Positions 1-12,080 of a stretch of DNA of 64,000 nucleotides are shown in pieces (position 1 is the stretch's first letter; each line of letters begins with the position of its first letter). A model generated the notes under the pieces. The model saw only the letters and a program-made list of their open reading frames with translations, had not been told where the DNA came from and did not search any database. Both the position numbers and the translations under genes were made by a program. The DNA is from Deuterostichococcus epilithicus (taxonomy: Eukaryota > Chlorophyta > Trebouxiophyceae > Prasiolales > Stichococcaceae): the NCBI GenBank assembly GCA_033439295.1, contig JAVTLE010000023.1, forward strand, positions 930,001 to 994,000. The letters run 5' to 3'.

Positions 1-164
1 TTTGTCTCACCCGGGCCTGTGTCCAACCCGCACCCGCGTCCAAGCCCACGAGATGCCGGCAGCAGTGCATGCACATCTTGTCTTTGGTCGGCTTTGGCGA
101 TGGTGTATTGTTCTAGTGGCGACTCTCAGGATGATGCGCAAAGCGCGTAGGAAAGTGTGCAGAA

Positions 165-699
165 ATGGCATCGGCCACATGCTGCGCGATATCGAAAGTC
201 AAGAGCCTGCACTGCAACGGTGCAGGCGCGTCGAAGGAGGCCATCGCGGCCATCCCGACGGTAATGCTGCCTGCGGGCGGCGCCGGCGCAGGCGACGGCG
301 CGGACCCCCGCTGCTCCATCTGCCTGGCGGACTACGAGGCGGGGACGACGCTGCGCAAGCTGCCCTGCGGCCACCAGTTCCACAGGTCCGTGCACAAGGC
401 AGCATGATCATTTACCGTGTTGACTTGTCTTGTATATGTATGTGTACATGTAGATGTGCATTTGCGCCTTTGTGTTGAGTCGCTGAGCGGGCAGATCTGT
501 TGCATGCTCACAATGTAGTTCGTTACACTGCGAGCGAGAATTTGACCTTTGACAGCCGTGTTGCACCTCAGAGCATAGTTCAACCGACTTGCCAGAGACA
601 TTCGCAAGCTTCTTGCGCAGGGACTGCCTGGACACGTGGCTGGCGCAGAAGGCAACCTGCCCCATCTGCCAGGCGCATGCCAGCGGCGGCGGCTGCTGA
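165..699 (+). CDS. RING-H2 (ATL-like) E3 ubiquitin ligase, 5' part uncertain
   Basis: Two exons can be joined: one ending at 385 (donor GTCCG) and 621-699 (acceptor GCGCAG, stop TGA 697-699). Joined, they give a complete C3H2C3 RING: CSICLADY, then CGHQFH, then DCLDTWL and CPIC. This is the zinc-binding fold by which RING-H2 ligases recruit E2 enzymes. A segment just before it, SKEAIAAIPTV, resembles the conserved stretch preceding the RING in plant ATL proteins. The frame is open from an ATG at 165, but an acceptor-like CAG ends at 225, so the true exon may start at 226 and the N-terminus, usually holding a membrane segment in ATL proteins, may lie to the left of the window. The substrate cannot be inferred. 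The RING call is firm; the start is not. Confidence 0.75.
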
Positions 700-1394
700 G
701 GCGCATGTGCCTGCTAGCGTAGCCAGTCTGCCGCCGATGGCTGTTTAGGCGGGTGACGCCGACACAGCCAGGCGGCTCGGCTGCGGCACAGCTTGGGAGC
801 CGAGGGTGGCGGCTTTCTTGCGAGATGGCTCGCATCTCAGTAAACCTTTGCAAGCCGATCAGTGGCTGCGCATGCACGTCCGAATCCTGCGACATCCAAT
901 GCGCAGACAAGCAGTGTCATATCAGGAGCGCAGAGAAGTGTATCAGCGACAAAAGGTATCATCAGGAGGTATAAGCACGCCGGTGCCGCGTAGGGACCGC
1001 GGTGCCTCTGTGGCAGAGTATTGGAACGCAGAGGAGCAGAGCGCTCAGCAGCACAACTGTGTCAGGCTTTCAGCGCCTGGCCCTGCAATGGACTGCTTGT
1101 GCGGTTTCGTGTCTAGGTAGTATCTGCATACACAAAGCTCTAGCACAGGCAGGAACCACCAACTGAAGGTGGTCACGCATCACACAGCTCAGAACCGCTT
1201 GCGTTGTCTCGTGTTTGTACGACGATGCATCCGGTTGCTCACGAGCAGCTGTGCTGACGTGGCTGTGCAGCCATATCAGAGCGTCATCACTGCTACCATT
1301 GTGTGACTCTCCTCCTCTGGTTACTGTCCGCACCTCAACGTAAATACACGTCTGGACATTCGTTGTATCACGACGCTATCGCGTGTTGTCGAAG
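700..1394. other. intergenic, RING gene 3' side / ACX promoter
   Basis: This stretch lies between two plus-strand genes and should hold the RING gene 3'UTR and the acyl-CoA oxidase promoter and 5'UTR. I see no conserved protein, RNA gene or clear repeat in it. Confidence 0.5.
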
Positions 1395-4300
1395 ATGACA
1401 GATGTGCCTGGCGAAACCGTGTCGGATGACAAGCTTAAGCAGCTGGTGGACGCCAGCTCCGATGCCGTACTCGGCAACATGCATGTCGAGCCGGTCGATG
1501 ACATGCGGGCAGAGCGGGAACGGGCGTCCATCGATTCTGAGGCCTTAGCAGTCTACATGAATGGGGGAGCCAAGAAACTCGAGCGCAAGTGCGTACTGGT
1601 GTTTCGTATGCGCAACTGATTGCATTCGACCACCCAAGTCATTGCGATCTGTCTGGCTCGCATCAGCAAAGCAGAGGACGTTGTCTCAGCATGCACCGAC
1701 TGCTGCGCTCAAATCGCTGCATCAGCCCGCCACAAACGTGAGTGCTCCATGACGTGCTATCGCAGGCGGGAGATGGCGGAGCTCGTGGCAACGAAGCCTT
1801 GGGGCGACAAGCGGCGGCGATACTTTTTGTCGCGGACGGAGGAGTATGTTGGGGCGCTGCGCGCGTCGCTCGGCATCTGGTAAGCGGCCGGCGCTGTGTA
1901 GAGGCATAGTCAAAACACATACACTCTTTTTTAAACTATGAAGCCCCACCGCATCATGCTCAGGAAGCGCATCGACTTCCTTTCCAGCTCGCTCGACCTC
2001 GACACCGCGTCTCTAACCTGTCTCTAATCCAGCCACGTTGCTGTGCCCCAGCAGGCGATGCTCAAATCTCGCATGCAAGTGTCGTGTCTACATTTGCAGG
2101 GACCTGATGCAGGAGCAGAACCTGAGCGTGCAGGACGGCATGATGATGCGGTCGCTGCTTAACTTCCCCGGCGGCCTGGAGCTGCACATCGGGGTGTGCA
2201 CGAGCTGCTGTGGCACCCTGCCCGTCATCTGCTTTATGTAGCCCAGTGACCGCATGCAGCGTATGGTTACAGCCGACTACCAGTGCATGGCCAGGCCGCC
2301 GGAGGGCGCTCCTGTATTCGCGCCTTCACCGCTGGCTGCGAGCCATGGGCACCCATGCCGCCTGCCGACCGCCATCCGTCTCCCGCATGTGCGACGCCTG
2401 TTGCACTGGATGACGAACTGCCAAGTCCTGGTCGCTACAGATGTGGATCCCGACGCTGATGGGGCAGGCGACCGAGGAGCAGCAGCAGCGCTGGCTGCCA
2501 CCCTCCCAGAGCCTGGAGGTGTGTGCCACAGCTGTTAGCAACCAATGGAATCACCAGTTTTTCCAACTTTCCCCTGGACTGTAATGGCCCACGAACCCAA
2601 CAAGCCGCCATCCGTACGCTCCTCCGCCTCCCTCCACCGCTCCGCCGCACGTCAGCGCTCGTATCGTGCTCTGCCAGTCTCCTGACCAATGACGTCCTGT
2701 CTGTAATTCTGCCTGCTAGCCCTCCCTGATGCATTCTGACATGTCGCCCCGCAGATCATAGGGACGTACGCACAGACGGAGCTGGGGCATGGCACATTTG
2801 TGCGGGGCCTGGAAACCACGGCGACGTATGACCCGGACAGCCAGCAGTTTGTGATCCACTCGCCAACGCTGTCCAGCACCAAATGGTGGCCAGGCGGTGC
2901 GTGTTCTTCCGCCACGGATGTGTGTTTCCTGCCAGTGTCACTCGACAGCAGCATATGGACCACTCTCTCACGCTGTCCAGTACCAAGTGGTCACTCGGCG
3001 GTGCATTTCTGAATGTCACAGAAGTACTTTCCGGATGGTCACACGCCTGTAGACACGGCTGCATTCCGTGCCTGCACTGTATGGCACCAGTGGGCCCAGC
3101 GGTGGGTCTTGCTCCGCATTCTCATTTGCGAAAAGAGTCCTCGGGGTACTGTTCGTTGGCCTGGTCCAATGGCAGGCTCCTCTGGTTACAGACCTCGGCA
3201 CAGTTTGGTGGACGAAGTGAGGCTGCGCCAGCGGGGCCAAGATAGACCCTGCAGACGATGCAGCGGCCAATTGCAACAGAAGTCAACCTGCTGCAAGCTG
3301 GCAGGAGGGTTGCGAGGATGACTGCGGTCCGATCGAAAGGCAGGAACCGTTCACTCATCTTTCCCGACCCGACGCTGCAGGCCTGGGCAAGACGGCGACG
3401 CACGTGGTCGCCATGGCGCGCCTGTTCGTCAAGGGCAAGGTGATGTTTGCCTGTGATCAAGGACTCTTCGTCACCCTTGCTCATCTTGGCGTTGTCACGA
3501 GAGGCACACTGTGCGTGACTCCTTCATGTTCGTCTTGTTTTTCATCTACATTCCGTACACCGATGCATCAGTCACCGCATCAACACCTCCGGGCTCGTGA
3601 CTGCTGCGTGGCTGGACTCGTGGATTGAGTGCTCTGACCAGAACCACTGATGCACTGTGTGTGCTCGCGGCAGGACTATGGGCCGCACGCGTTCATCGTG
3701 CAGATCCGGTCGCTGGCGGCGCACCGGCCGCTGCCGGGAATCACCGTTGGCGACATCGGCCCCAAGTTCGGTGAGAGTTACTCCCAGAAAGTGACGCCAC
3801 AACAGCAGGCCGAAGTCTCACGACCACCTCGAAGGCCACTGATAACATCGCCAGATGTGTCCCTTCGCTTTGCACGGCATCACATCCTTGGCTCAGCAAA
3901 TATGTCCAACCTCTTGCCGGGTAATGATTGGGTCGCCAAAACCCTGACTGCAGGCTACAATGGCGTCGACAATGGCTTCCTGCGCTTCGACTACGTCTGC
4001 ATACGTGCGCCTTTTGCAGCACCATTCCTCGTGCAACCCCTACCTGCCTTTCGCATTTCTGATTGCCTGGCTGCCGTGTCCCCCTCCGCAGAGCTATGTG
4101 TTGCTCGGTGGGATACCCACTGAGTCGCCCCAAATTTCAGTTGTTGAGGGTTTTGGAAACATTGGCAGCTCGTGGCCACCTGTAAGCATCCCTACTCTGC
4201 TGCTTTCCCTGAAATCCTCAACCCTGCTGCAGCGCGGGACAACATGCTGATGCGCTTCGCCAAGGTTACGCCGGAGGGGCGCTACATTCCGCCGCCACCC

Positions 4301-7300
4301 GCAAACTCCAAGGCCTCCTTTTCCACCATGATCTACGTGCGCGCAACCATCGTGGAGGAGGCCGGCGAGTACCTCGCTCGGGCCGTCACCATTGCGGTGC
4401 GGTCGGCGCCTGTTTGATAGTATTGAGTCTTTAATCTGATGTAATTTGATTTGGATCATGATCATATATAGGCCACAGGGGCTGCTGCGGCGGGGGTTCC
4501 GAGAGCAACATCATGCGCAGTATCGGTCGGAGGCACAGCGATCTGTCTTGGCCGCACTGCCTGAAGCCATCTGCTCTGCAGGCGCATTGCTTGCTCATTA
4601 CACGTCATGTGCGATCGCACATCTGGCAGGATGCAGGCTGGGCGTCGCTCCGGCACACACAGCGGCTCTGAGTCGCCACTGCTTTTCTCTCTACCGCTGT
4701 ATGCTAAAGGTGTCTTAACCCTGAAGAAGCCCTGGCCTATGCAGACAAGGTACGCGGCGGCGGCAATTGGCGCCGTGGTCTGGCGTGCATGGGACGCAGG
4801 TGCTGGACTACCAAACCAAAAACAGATTCTGGATTCCTTCAAACTAGCACCAAGCTTTTTCTCCATGTAGCCATCAAACTTATATTGTATTGCCCGCGCA
4901 GACCAGGTGCACGGCGGCAGTGCTCCCCCGGGCGGGCGTGCGCAAGACATAGGTGCCAAACTACCAGGTCACTATTTTCTGTATCATTTCTCTTCACAAT
5001 TTCATAAACCCTGCCCTGCAGACGCGGTACACGGCGGTACGGCGGCAAACGGCGCCGCGCGCGGGCGTGCGCGAGACGCAGGTGCTAGATTACCAGAATG
5101 TGTCCGCTGAGCTGCTGCCGCTTGTCGCGGCCGCATACGCCCTCAAGTTCATGGGCCAGGCGCGTTTAGGGTGTAGGGTTTTCCCCTTCTGCCTGTGGAA
5201 ATGGCCCTGAAATGCGACACCAAGCGGCTGCGCAAACCCATCGCTTTTTCGGACTGCTGCTGTTATTTTTCCCTGCACCAATGCGCTGCTGCCGCCGCCA
5301 CTTCTGCTGATGCTGCTGCTGCTGCTGCTGCCGCCGCTGCAATTGCCGCCAAGATGCTGGGTGCCAATTGCACAGAGTGCTGCGGAAAGAAGCGGCGGCT
5401 AACATTCGTGTTCCTGTATGCTGGGCCAGGCGGGCATGGCTGACTACCGGCGCTTTGAGGAGGGCCGTGACGCCGGGGACTTCTCCATGCTCCCGGAGCT
5501 GCACGCTTCGCTGTCCGCTTTGAAGGTGCAACAAAATCGTATATTTTATTTATATATATGTTTTTCGACATAAATTTCGTCTGTATATGTTCTTTGCGCC
5601 CAGCAACTGACTGGGCGCAGATTCACAGACAGGCTGCTGCTGCAGCTTCCGTCCATGTGCTGCGTGCCTCCCCGTCTCGGCGTTGTGCGTGCGGGCGCTG
5701 CGGCATGCCTTGGCCACGTGTACTGGCAGTCCCTTAGCCACCAGCTGGTTGCTCTAGTCCAGGGCTGCTGTGAGCGACATGCGTCCAGAGTGTGATTTCG
5801 CACATGACCTTGCCCGGTTGTCGGTGAGACGCTGCACGTCTGCCCTCAGGCGCTGTGCACCTGGATCACGTGCGAGGGCATCGAAAAGTGCCGCTTGGCG
5901 TGCGGCGGCCATGGCTACAGCCTGCTGTCGGGGTTGCCAAGCATCTACGCCAGCTATGTGCAGGTATGGCAGACCCTGGAGGTGCTCTGACCAGCCAGCA
6001 GAAGGCACCACTGAACCGATGTGCTGCATCAGCGGTTGACGCGACGCGCGGCAGTGCCGTCTGACAGGCGAGCAGGGACCCGGCATATGGCCACCCTGCA
6101 GTTGATTGCAATGGCTGGATCACCTTCCGGCAACCTGGGCTTCTTCCGAATGCCTGCAGAACGCAACCTGGGAAGGGGACAACAATGTACTGTGCCTGCA
6201 GGTACAGTCACGTCTTGCTGCTGCATCCCTGCCCATCTCCACCCCTGATCGCAGCTGCACGCTTGCCCATTGTTCCGCTGAAGCGCACCGGCAGGCGTGC
6301 TGCAGGTCTGGTTGTGGCTGTCGGCTGCATGCCTCATCTCCTCCATTCTCGGGTGCCCACTGTCACGAAAAACACTCCGTCAAACGACCTGCGCTGAACA
6401 TCCGGCTCACATGGTGCGTGAAATCACACGGTGCTTGAAAACACATGGTTCTCAGAACCCACAAACCTGTGAAACCCCGCAGACAGCGCGGTACCTCGTC
6501 AAGACGCTGCTGTCGGCGTCAAAGGGGGCGGCGCCAGCCGGCGGCGCGGCCTACCTGGGCGACGCGGCCGCCGAGGCGAAGCGCCGCAGCGGCGTCGCCT
6601 CGCCGGCCGACTGGCTGCAGCCGGAGGCCCAGCTGGCAGCGCTCAGGTGACCAGCCTCCGACATGCACCATGCCTTCGATGCGCTGGGCGCATGAGGCTT
6701 CGTGCTCCACGGTCGGCGTGGGCGCCTCTGCCACGGTCGTGAGACGGTTGCGGCGTTCGTAGCACTTGACGAGGCAGTGGGTACATCTGGAGCTGCAAGG
6801 CCACGGTTCTGACACTTATGAGGACCAGGCTCAATGCCGCAACCGCAGGGTCGGGGTATCTGGTTGGCGCGGGAGGTGGCGCATACATGAGTCGACACGG
6901 GCAGATGCAGTTGCAGAGACTGGTGCAGCTGCGGAGACTGATGCAGCTGCGTTGGGGTGAGCACAAGCATTGCAAACTGCAGGCACCGGGCGTCGCGCCT
7001 GGCACGCGAAGCGGCGCAGACTCTGATTGAGGCCGGCGGCGGCAAACCCGCCTTCGAGGGCGCTGCCTGGAACGGCTGCACCGCCGACCTCATCCGCACC
7101 GCCAAGGCGCACGCGTACCTGGTGCTGCACGACACCTTTTACGCCCACGTGCGGGGCCTGCAGCAGAAGGTGCGGAGCGAGATGCAGCTAGGTCTACCCT
7201 GAAACACAGCGCAACACAGCAGGCGTTCAGCGAAGTTTCCCCGCTCCCAGCTGGTGATGCGTGTTGACAGATGCATCTGCTTGTCGGGGCTCCCTGCCGC

Positions 7301-8317
7301 AGTGCGCAAGTGCAATGTGTCCCACTGCATCTGGGGTATTTGTAGCCGCTCGTGTCAGACCTGTCCCTGCCGCACACTTTGGTCTTCGCACACTACAGGG
7401 CGACCTGCCGGGCGGCACGGCGGCGACGCTGCTGCAGCTGGCGCAGCTGTACGGCCTGACAACCATCGAGCGCCAGCTCGGCGACTTTCTGGAGGATGGC
7501 TACTTGTCTGGTGAGGAAAAAAGGAAGAATTCATCCCAGATTCAAAAATGCATGCACACACGACCCAACTCCCCGCAGTTGATGTCCAGCGGAGGCACTT
7601 TGGGGTTGCGGGGCATTTCAGGGACGGCGGCAGCCTTTCAGAATGGCACCAGATGTCCGGCTAACCATCAGGGGTTCGCGACCAATTTACTCTGTTATCG
7701 AGTGCCCCACCTGTCTGCCCGCTCCTGACTGCACAGAGGGCAGGCCAAGGCGGCGTGGGTGGCGCAAGCTAGCGCCGCGCGACAGTCTGGCCAACCATGT
7801 TCAACATCAGGGCGGCCCCCATCTGGTTGCCAAGATGCCTTTTCAACGAACAGACATCATGCCTGCATGCAGAGGTCCAGGCCAAGGCGGCGCGGGCGGC
7901 ACAGTACCAGCTGCTGCGGGACATCCGGCCCAACGCCGTGGCGCTGGTTGATGGCTTCGGGTTCCAGGACTACGTCCTGAACAGCGCGCTGGGCCGTAAG
8001 GATGGTGACGTCTACAGGTGCCCTGAAGACCGTTCTGCCCTCGCCCATGCCCGGTCAGCTTGTCTCCAGGGAGTGTGACATGCCTTCCCAACTCGCAAAA
8101 TGGGTCCCGCGCTCCCGTGCGGGCAGCTGCGGCTAGGGTTGTCATTTGCCCCTGCAGCACGTTTCACAGACACATGGACGCGTCACCCAACCCAATTCCG
8201 TTGCACTGCAGGGCGCTGCTGGAGATGGCACAGGACTCACCGCTCAATGACACGCAGGAAGGTCCCGCGTGGGCCGAGGTGCTGCAGCCGCAGCTCACTG
8301 CGCGCGCCAAGATGTAA
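1395..8317 (+). CDS. peroxisomal acyl-CoA oxidase (ACX), 19 exons, 713 aa
   Basis: Oxidises acyl-CoA to trans-2-enoyl-CoA with FAD, passing electrons to O2 to give H2O2: the first step of peroxisomal beta-oxidation. Exons: 1395-1588, 1766-1879, 1964-2008, 2100-2193, 2441-2518, 2755-2896, 3381-3439, 3674-3770, 3954-4004, 4233-4396, 5022-5159, 5430-5525, 5850-5963, 6160-6201, 6483-6646, 6983-7169, 7399-7510, 7873-8017, 8212-8317; every phase closes. Family landmarks in order: [20 protein letters not shown] (substrate/FAD region), [32 protein letters not shown], and TWEGDN with the probable catalytic Glu near residue 467. The C-terminal region carries [11 protein letters not shown]. The protein ends ARAKM; AKM fits a plant-type PTS1 peroxisomal signal. 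Length matches plant ACX1-type enzymes (about 665-690 aa). The exon 3 donor (GTCTCT) and the GC donor of exon 11 are unusual. Confidence 0.95.
2952..3010 (+). repeat. decayed copy of the ACX exon 6 / donor boundary
   Basis: About 104 bp downstream of the end of exon 6 (2850-2908), the intron repeats the exon end plus donor. ACGCTGTCCAGYACCAARTG is shared, as is GGCGGTGC around the donor. The real boundary is the upstream copy, because it keeps WWPGG in frame with the next exon. Confidence 0.75.
4742..4975 (+). repeat. two decayed tandem copies of ACX exon 11
   Basis: Intron 10 holds two copies of the start of exon 11, at about 4742-4812 and 4901-4975, each preceded by a CAG acceptor. The functional exon starts at 5022. 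The copies recall TRYTAVRRQ and the later ETQVLDYQ coding stretch. The first has lost the reading frame, while the second reads TRCTAAVLP and reaches a TAG. They are therefore pseudo-exons and not mutually exclusive alternatives. Spacing between units is about 120-160 bp. Confidence 0.8.
7731..7775 (+). repeat. decayed copy of the ACX exon 18 start
   Basis: The block CAGGCCAAGGCGGCGTGGGT in intron 17 mirrors CAGGCCAAGGCGGCGCGGGC at the start of exon 18 (7873 on), about 140 bp upstream of it. It is preceded by an acceptor-like CACAG. Confidence 0.65.
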
Positions 8318-8899
8318 TTGCTTGCGGCATGTGCACTGGATCGGACGACTGGTCTGCCCTTCGTAGGGTTTTCCCAACTGCAAATGCGTCGGTGGATCGC
8401 AGGCCCCGCGGGGCATTGTAGCGCCGATATTAGGTGAGGGCGCTCAACATGCACCTTGCGATGACAGCGGCATAGGCTAGGGGGTTTCATCTTGTTGACC
8501 TGCACTGCAGTTGACGGTACGTATCAGGAGGTTCATTTTTGCGGTCGCACGGATATAGGGTTGCCATGAACATCCGGATTGGGCGGTCACATTGACGCAC
8601 GCTGTTGCGGCGAACTTGCGGCAAGATGTTTAGGAGGAATAGTCACGTTCGGTCTGCATGTGCATCTCGTGGAGTCTCGGGAAACTCATTGTGAATGGGT
8701 GGCGAAGCGGTCCTTACATGGACGCATGCTGAGCTCGCTTGTGCCCTGAAATGACCCTGACATTAGAAGGACCCTGACTCGTGAGATCAGGTCATCAGGG
8801 GACGAAGTGCTGGCGGGGCGGTGATTCAAGCAGCTGCATGCCCGGTTCAGTGCGTTGCGTTGCGGCAGGCCCACTGTCTTAAGATTGATCCGAGGTCCG
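8318..8899. other. intergenic, ACX 3'UTR / FN3K upstream
   Basis: Between two plus-strand genes. I see no protein-coding exon, RNA gene or repeat that I can support. It should contain the ACX 3'UTR and the promoter of the fructosamine kinase. Confidence 0.5.
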
Positions 8900-11800
8900 A
8901 TGCAGATCGTTACATGTCACGTGCACTCGGTGCTGCCACACACTCGACGCAGGCCATTGAATGTCGATGTCCAGCCCTTCAGATCGGTGGGAAGGCTTCT
9001 GAATCATCAGGCTCGTCGCATCAGGCGACAGCTGTGCACAAGGCGATCCTGCATGACGACATCAGCAGCGTGAGTGCGTGCAAGCACGATCCATATTCTT
9101 TCCGCGGCATGCACCGCCTCCCGCATGTTGCCGTGCGCATGCGCGGCGTCACCTGCTGAATCGCACGCATGATGCGGTGATCACTCACAGATCGAGGGAC
9201 GCGATCGCGGAGTTCATCGAGAACGAGATTCCGGATGCGGGCAAAGTTAAGGGCAGGACCGGCATGGGGTCCAGCGGCTGGGCGGCTTCAAGCCGGTATG
9301 ACACCGACAGCGGCCGGTCCTTCTTCGTAAAGCAGGCACGTTTGAACACGTCCCTTAGTGCTTTTGCAACGGCTGAAACACCTACCCCATGTAGAATTGC
9401 CCATGCACGGCAGCGCATCATCCGCGTGCTGTGGCACTGCGCGCATCCTCTCGGTAGCTCAGCATGACAGAACGATGCTACTGCCGCAGGCGCGGGGACG
9501 TGACGACGGCATGTTCAAGGGCGAGGCGCTCGGGCTGCGCGCAATGTATGGTGCGGCTGCCGCGCTGCGCCTCTCATTATGGCAGCCAAGCTGCATTCCG
9601 AGGACCTCTGCGCACGCTTGACCATTACCACGCATCGCGCGTCTGCAGTCGCGCCGTGGCAGGCTGTTCTGCCGTCGGCCGCGACATCAGAAACCGCAAT
9701 GCATCGCATCCCTCAACAGAGCAGGCACCTCTAGTCGCTGGCCGCAGACACGCACACAGTGAGGGTGCCAAAGGTGTACCACTATGGAGCGCTGTCGTCC
9801 GTGCCTGGAGGTGAACCATCTCACCCACCCTCGTTCCGCACAGCAGCTGTCCCAGTCAGACGGCATCGTGTGAGCGTCAACACTGGTCCCGAACCGCTGG
9901 CAGAGAATGCGGCCACCAGAGGCAAGCGGTCAGAGTCAGTTCACGCCTGAACCGTCTGAGCATGCCTACATTTTGCAGACAACGACCGCTGATTGTTGCA
10001 ATGCCTTTCAGAGCGCTGCACACGTTCACAAGCATCCTGCTGCCCTGTTTCGACCAGCGCTGCATGCTCAGACAGGCGGCGCGCTCGGCGGCGACGGCAC
10101 CTTCATCATTATGGAGCACCTCAACTTCAGCCGTGGCGGCGACCAGGCGGCACTGGGCGAGCAAATTGCCCGCATGCACCTGGCTCAGCCGCAGGTATAT
10201 CATTATTATTATTATTAATATTAATCATCATCATCGTCATTGTTAGTATCATTATTACTATTATTGTTATCTATTGGTTCTACCTCATCAATGGCAAAAG
10301 TACTTCCTCCGCCACCTCCTGCCCGCAAGTGCTGTGCCGCATCCGCAGTGCTGCATCTGTAACCTGCAACCATGTGCACGCCACGGCTCTCCTCCCCGTG
10401 CCTGGAGCTGTGCCGCTAGGTGGCCCGCCCTGGTGTACGGTGCTCACACCCTGACGCTCCGAGTGCCCTGATGCTCTGCGACCCGCATCGCTTCTGGCTC
10501 AGCGGGAGTGTCGTCGCCGCAGGACCCAGCGGCAGCACAAGGCCGGTTCGGCTTCCCAGTGGACAACACAATAGGTGCAAACATACTCATGCGCTGTTTC
10601 CTTATGAGAAACACCTGCGTGCGGGGACAGGCACATAAAGCGCACTGTCTGTTGAGGTCAGATCCTGCTCAAGTGTGGCATCTCCGAACTGGCAGTGCGC
10701 AACGAAAGGCAAGCGTCCGAGCGCACCTTGGCTGGCTTCAGACTACGGGCCGTGCCGCAGGCGGCACGCCGCAGGCGAACGGCTGGATGGACGACTGGGT
10801 AGCGTTCTTCCGGGAGCGGCGGCTGCAGCCGCAGCTGCGCATGGCGGGCGACGGCGAGATGTCCCGCCTCGGCGATGTGCTGTGCCGCAACCTGGACTCC
10901 CTCTTCGAGGGCATTGAGGCGAGCTGTTTTGGGTTTAGGGCTCAGGGCTGGCGTTGTTCACCCAGTTCCCTGCTGTGCTTGCTGGACTGTGCTGGGCTGG
11001 GACGCATGGCCACAACCATCACTGGGCAGGCCCGCCCTGTTGGATGCGGTGTCGTGTGATGCCCACCCGCGGCGGGAGTGTGGGCGCGGGCTCAGGGCGT
11101 AACCCCGGCTCAACTCCTGGCTGGCTGCTGGGTGCCTCGACCTCCACTGCTCGAATCTTTAGGTCGTCTTCTCATTCAATTTCTCATTCACTCCTGGCCG
11201 TGCAGGTGAAGCCGAGCGTGCTGCACGGCGACCTGTGGAGCGGCAACATCGCGTCGGCGGACGGGCAGCCGGCCATCTTTGATCCTGCTGTGTACTACGG
11301 TCACCACGAGGTGCTTGACAGACAGGGACGCTTATTCTGCTGCCTGGCACGCCTGTGCCACACCAGGGCGGGGCGGCGTGCACTGCGGCTGGGCCGGGAT
11401 GCTGTCACCCTTGTGGTATGCGCCCGTCCTGCTGCGGGGCTGTGGGCCCCGAGGTGACGAGGCACTTCGAGCGCACCGGTCGCCCCCTGGCCTCGCATCG
11501 TGCACATGGCATTCGACACGCGCCCGGCAGCCCCACCGTGCAGCATTGTAGTGTCTCCAGTCAGGGGCATCCTCGCCGCTGACGGCTTGCGGTCCTGCTG
11601 CGGCGCGGCGCAGGCCGAGTTCGGCATGAGCTGGTGCGCCGGCTTCAGCGGCGCCTTCTGGTCAGCTTACCACGACCTCATCCCGGCGGCCCCAGGTGAC
11701 ACCAGGTTCTGCAACCCAGCGAGGCGCGTGCTGGCAGCTGCCAGGCGCCTGCGGATGCATCTAGAGAGTCTGAGGGCACCGGACTCGTAGCGGCGGGTGA

Positions 11801-12080
11801 TGCACCACCCAAAGCAGAGGCGGCAACAGCATCACCATGGGTCGGACCGCTCCACTGCGAAAATATTTCAGTTTTGAGTGCAGCCGCATTAGTCGGCCTG
11901 CACAATCATGGGAGGAGCCTCTGTCCATGGCAAGCGCATTTCCACCGGATTGCAGGCTTTGAGGAGCGCGCAAAGCTCTACCGCTTCTACCACCTGTGCA
12001 ACCATTATGTGCTCTTTGGTGGCGGCTACCGGGGCAGCGCCATGTCAGAGCTGACCAGCCTGACGTGCAACATGAAATGA
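8900..12080 (+). CDS. fructosamine/ketosamine-3-kinase (FN3K family), 10 exons
   Basis: Phosphorylates fructosamine or ribulosamine adducts on proteins, a deglycation repair step. Exons: 8900-9069, 9191-9335, 9490-9550, 9760-9810, 10076-10194, 10523-10574, 10761-10918, 11206-11310, 11614-11695, 11956-12080; all phases close. Family landmarks: FFVKQ (ATP-binding Lys), MFKGEALGLRAMY, TFIIMEHLNF, FGFPVDNTIG, then the catalytic loop HGDLWSGN, the metal site IFDPAVYYGH and FGMSWCAGF. From the ATG at 9053 the protein is 304 aa, the usual core length. The in-frame ATG at 8900 adds 51 residues, rich in Arg and nearly free of acidic residues, which would fit a plastid or mitochondrial transit peptide; land-plant FN3K is plastidial. 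Two introns use GC donors (after 9335 and 10918). Confidence 0.93.
10196..10275. repeat. AT-rich trinucleotide microsatellite in FN3K intron 5
   Basis: A run of ATT/ATC units (TATTATTATTATTAATATTA, then CATCATCATCGTCATTG) follows the donor of intron 5 directly. It is the lowest-GC stretch in this gene and is probably polymorphic in length. Confidence 0.7.
11427..11460 (+). repeat. possible decayed copy of the FN3K exon 9 acceptor
   Basis: GTCCTGCTGCGG followed by a GGCC..CGAGG block repeats the sequence around the exon 9 acceptor at about 11591-11625, roughly 165 bp upstream of it. Similarity is short, so this is a weaker example than the others. Confidence 0.4.

Noticed and set aside
4742-4975. 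Mutually exclusive alternative exons of ACX
   Set aside because: Neither copy keeps an open frame in the required phase, so they cannot replace exon 11 in a functional enzyme.
5290-5345. CTG/GCC repeat as a coding poly-Gln or poly-Ala tract
   Set aside because: It is inside ACX intron 11; joining 5159 to 5430 gives the conserved ACX sequence without it.
10196-10275. Origin or matrix element
   Set aside because: It is a simple trinucleotide microsatellite immediately after a splice donor.
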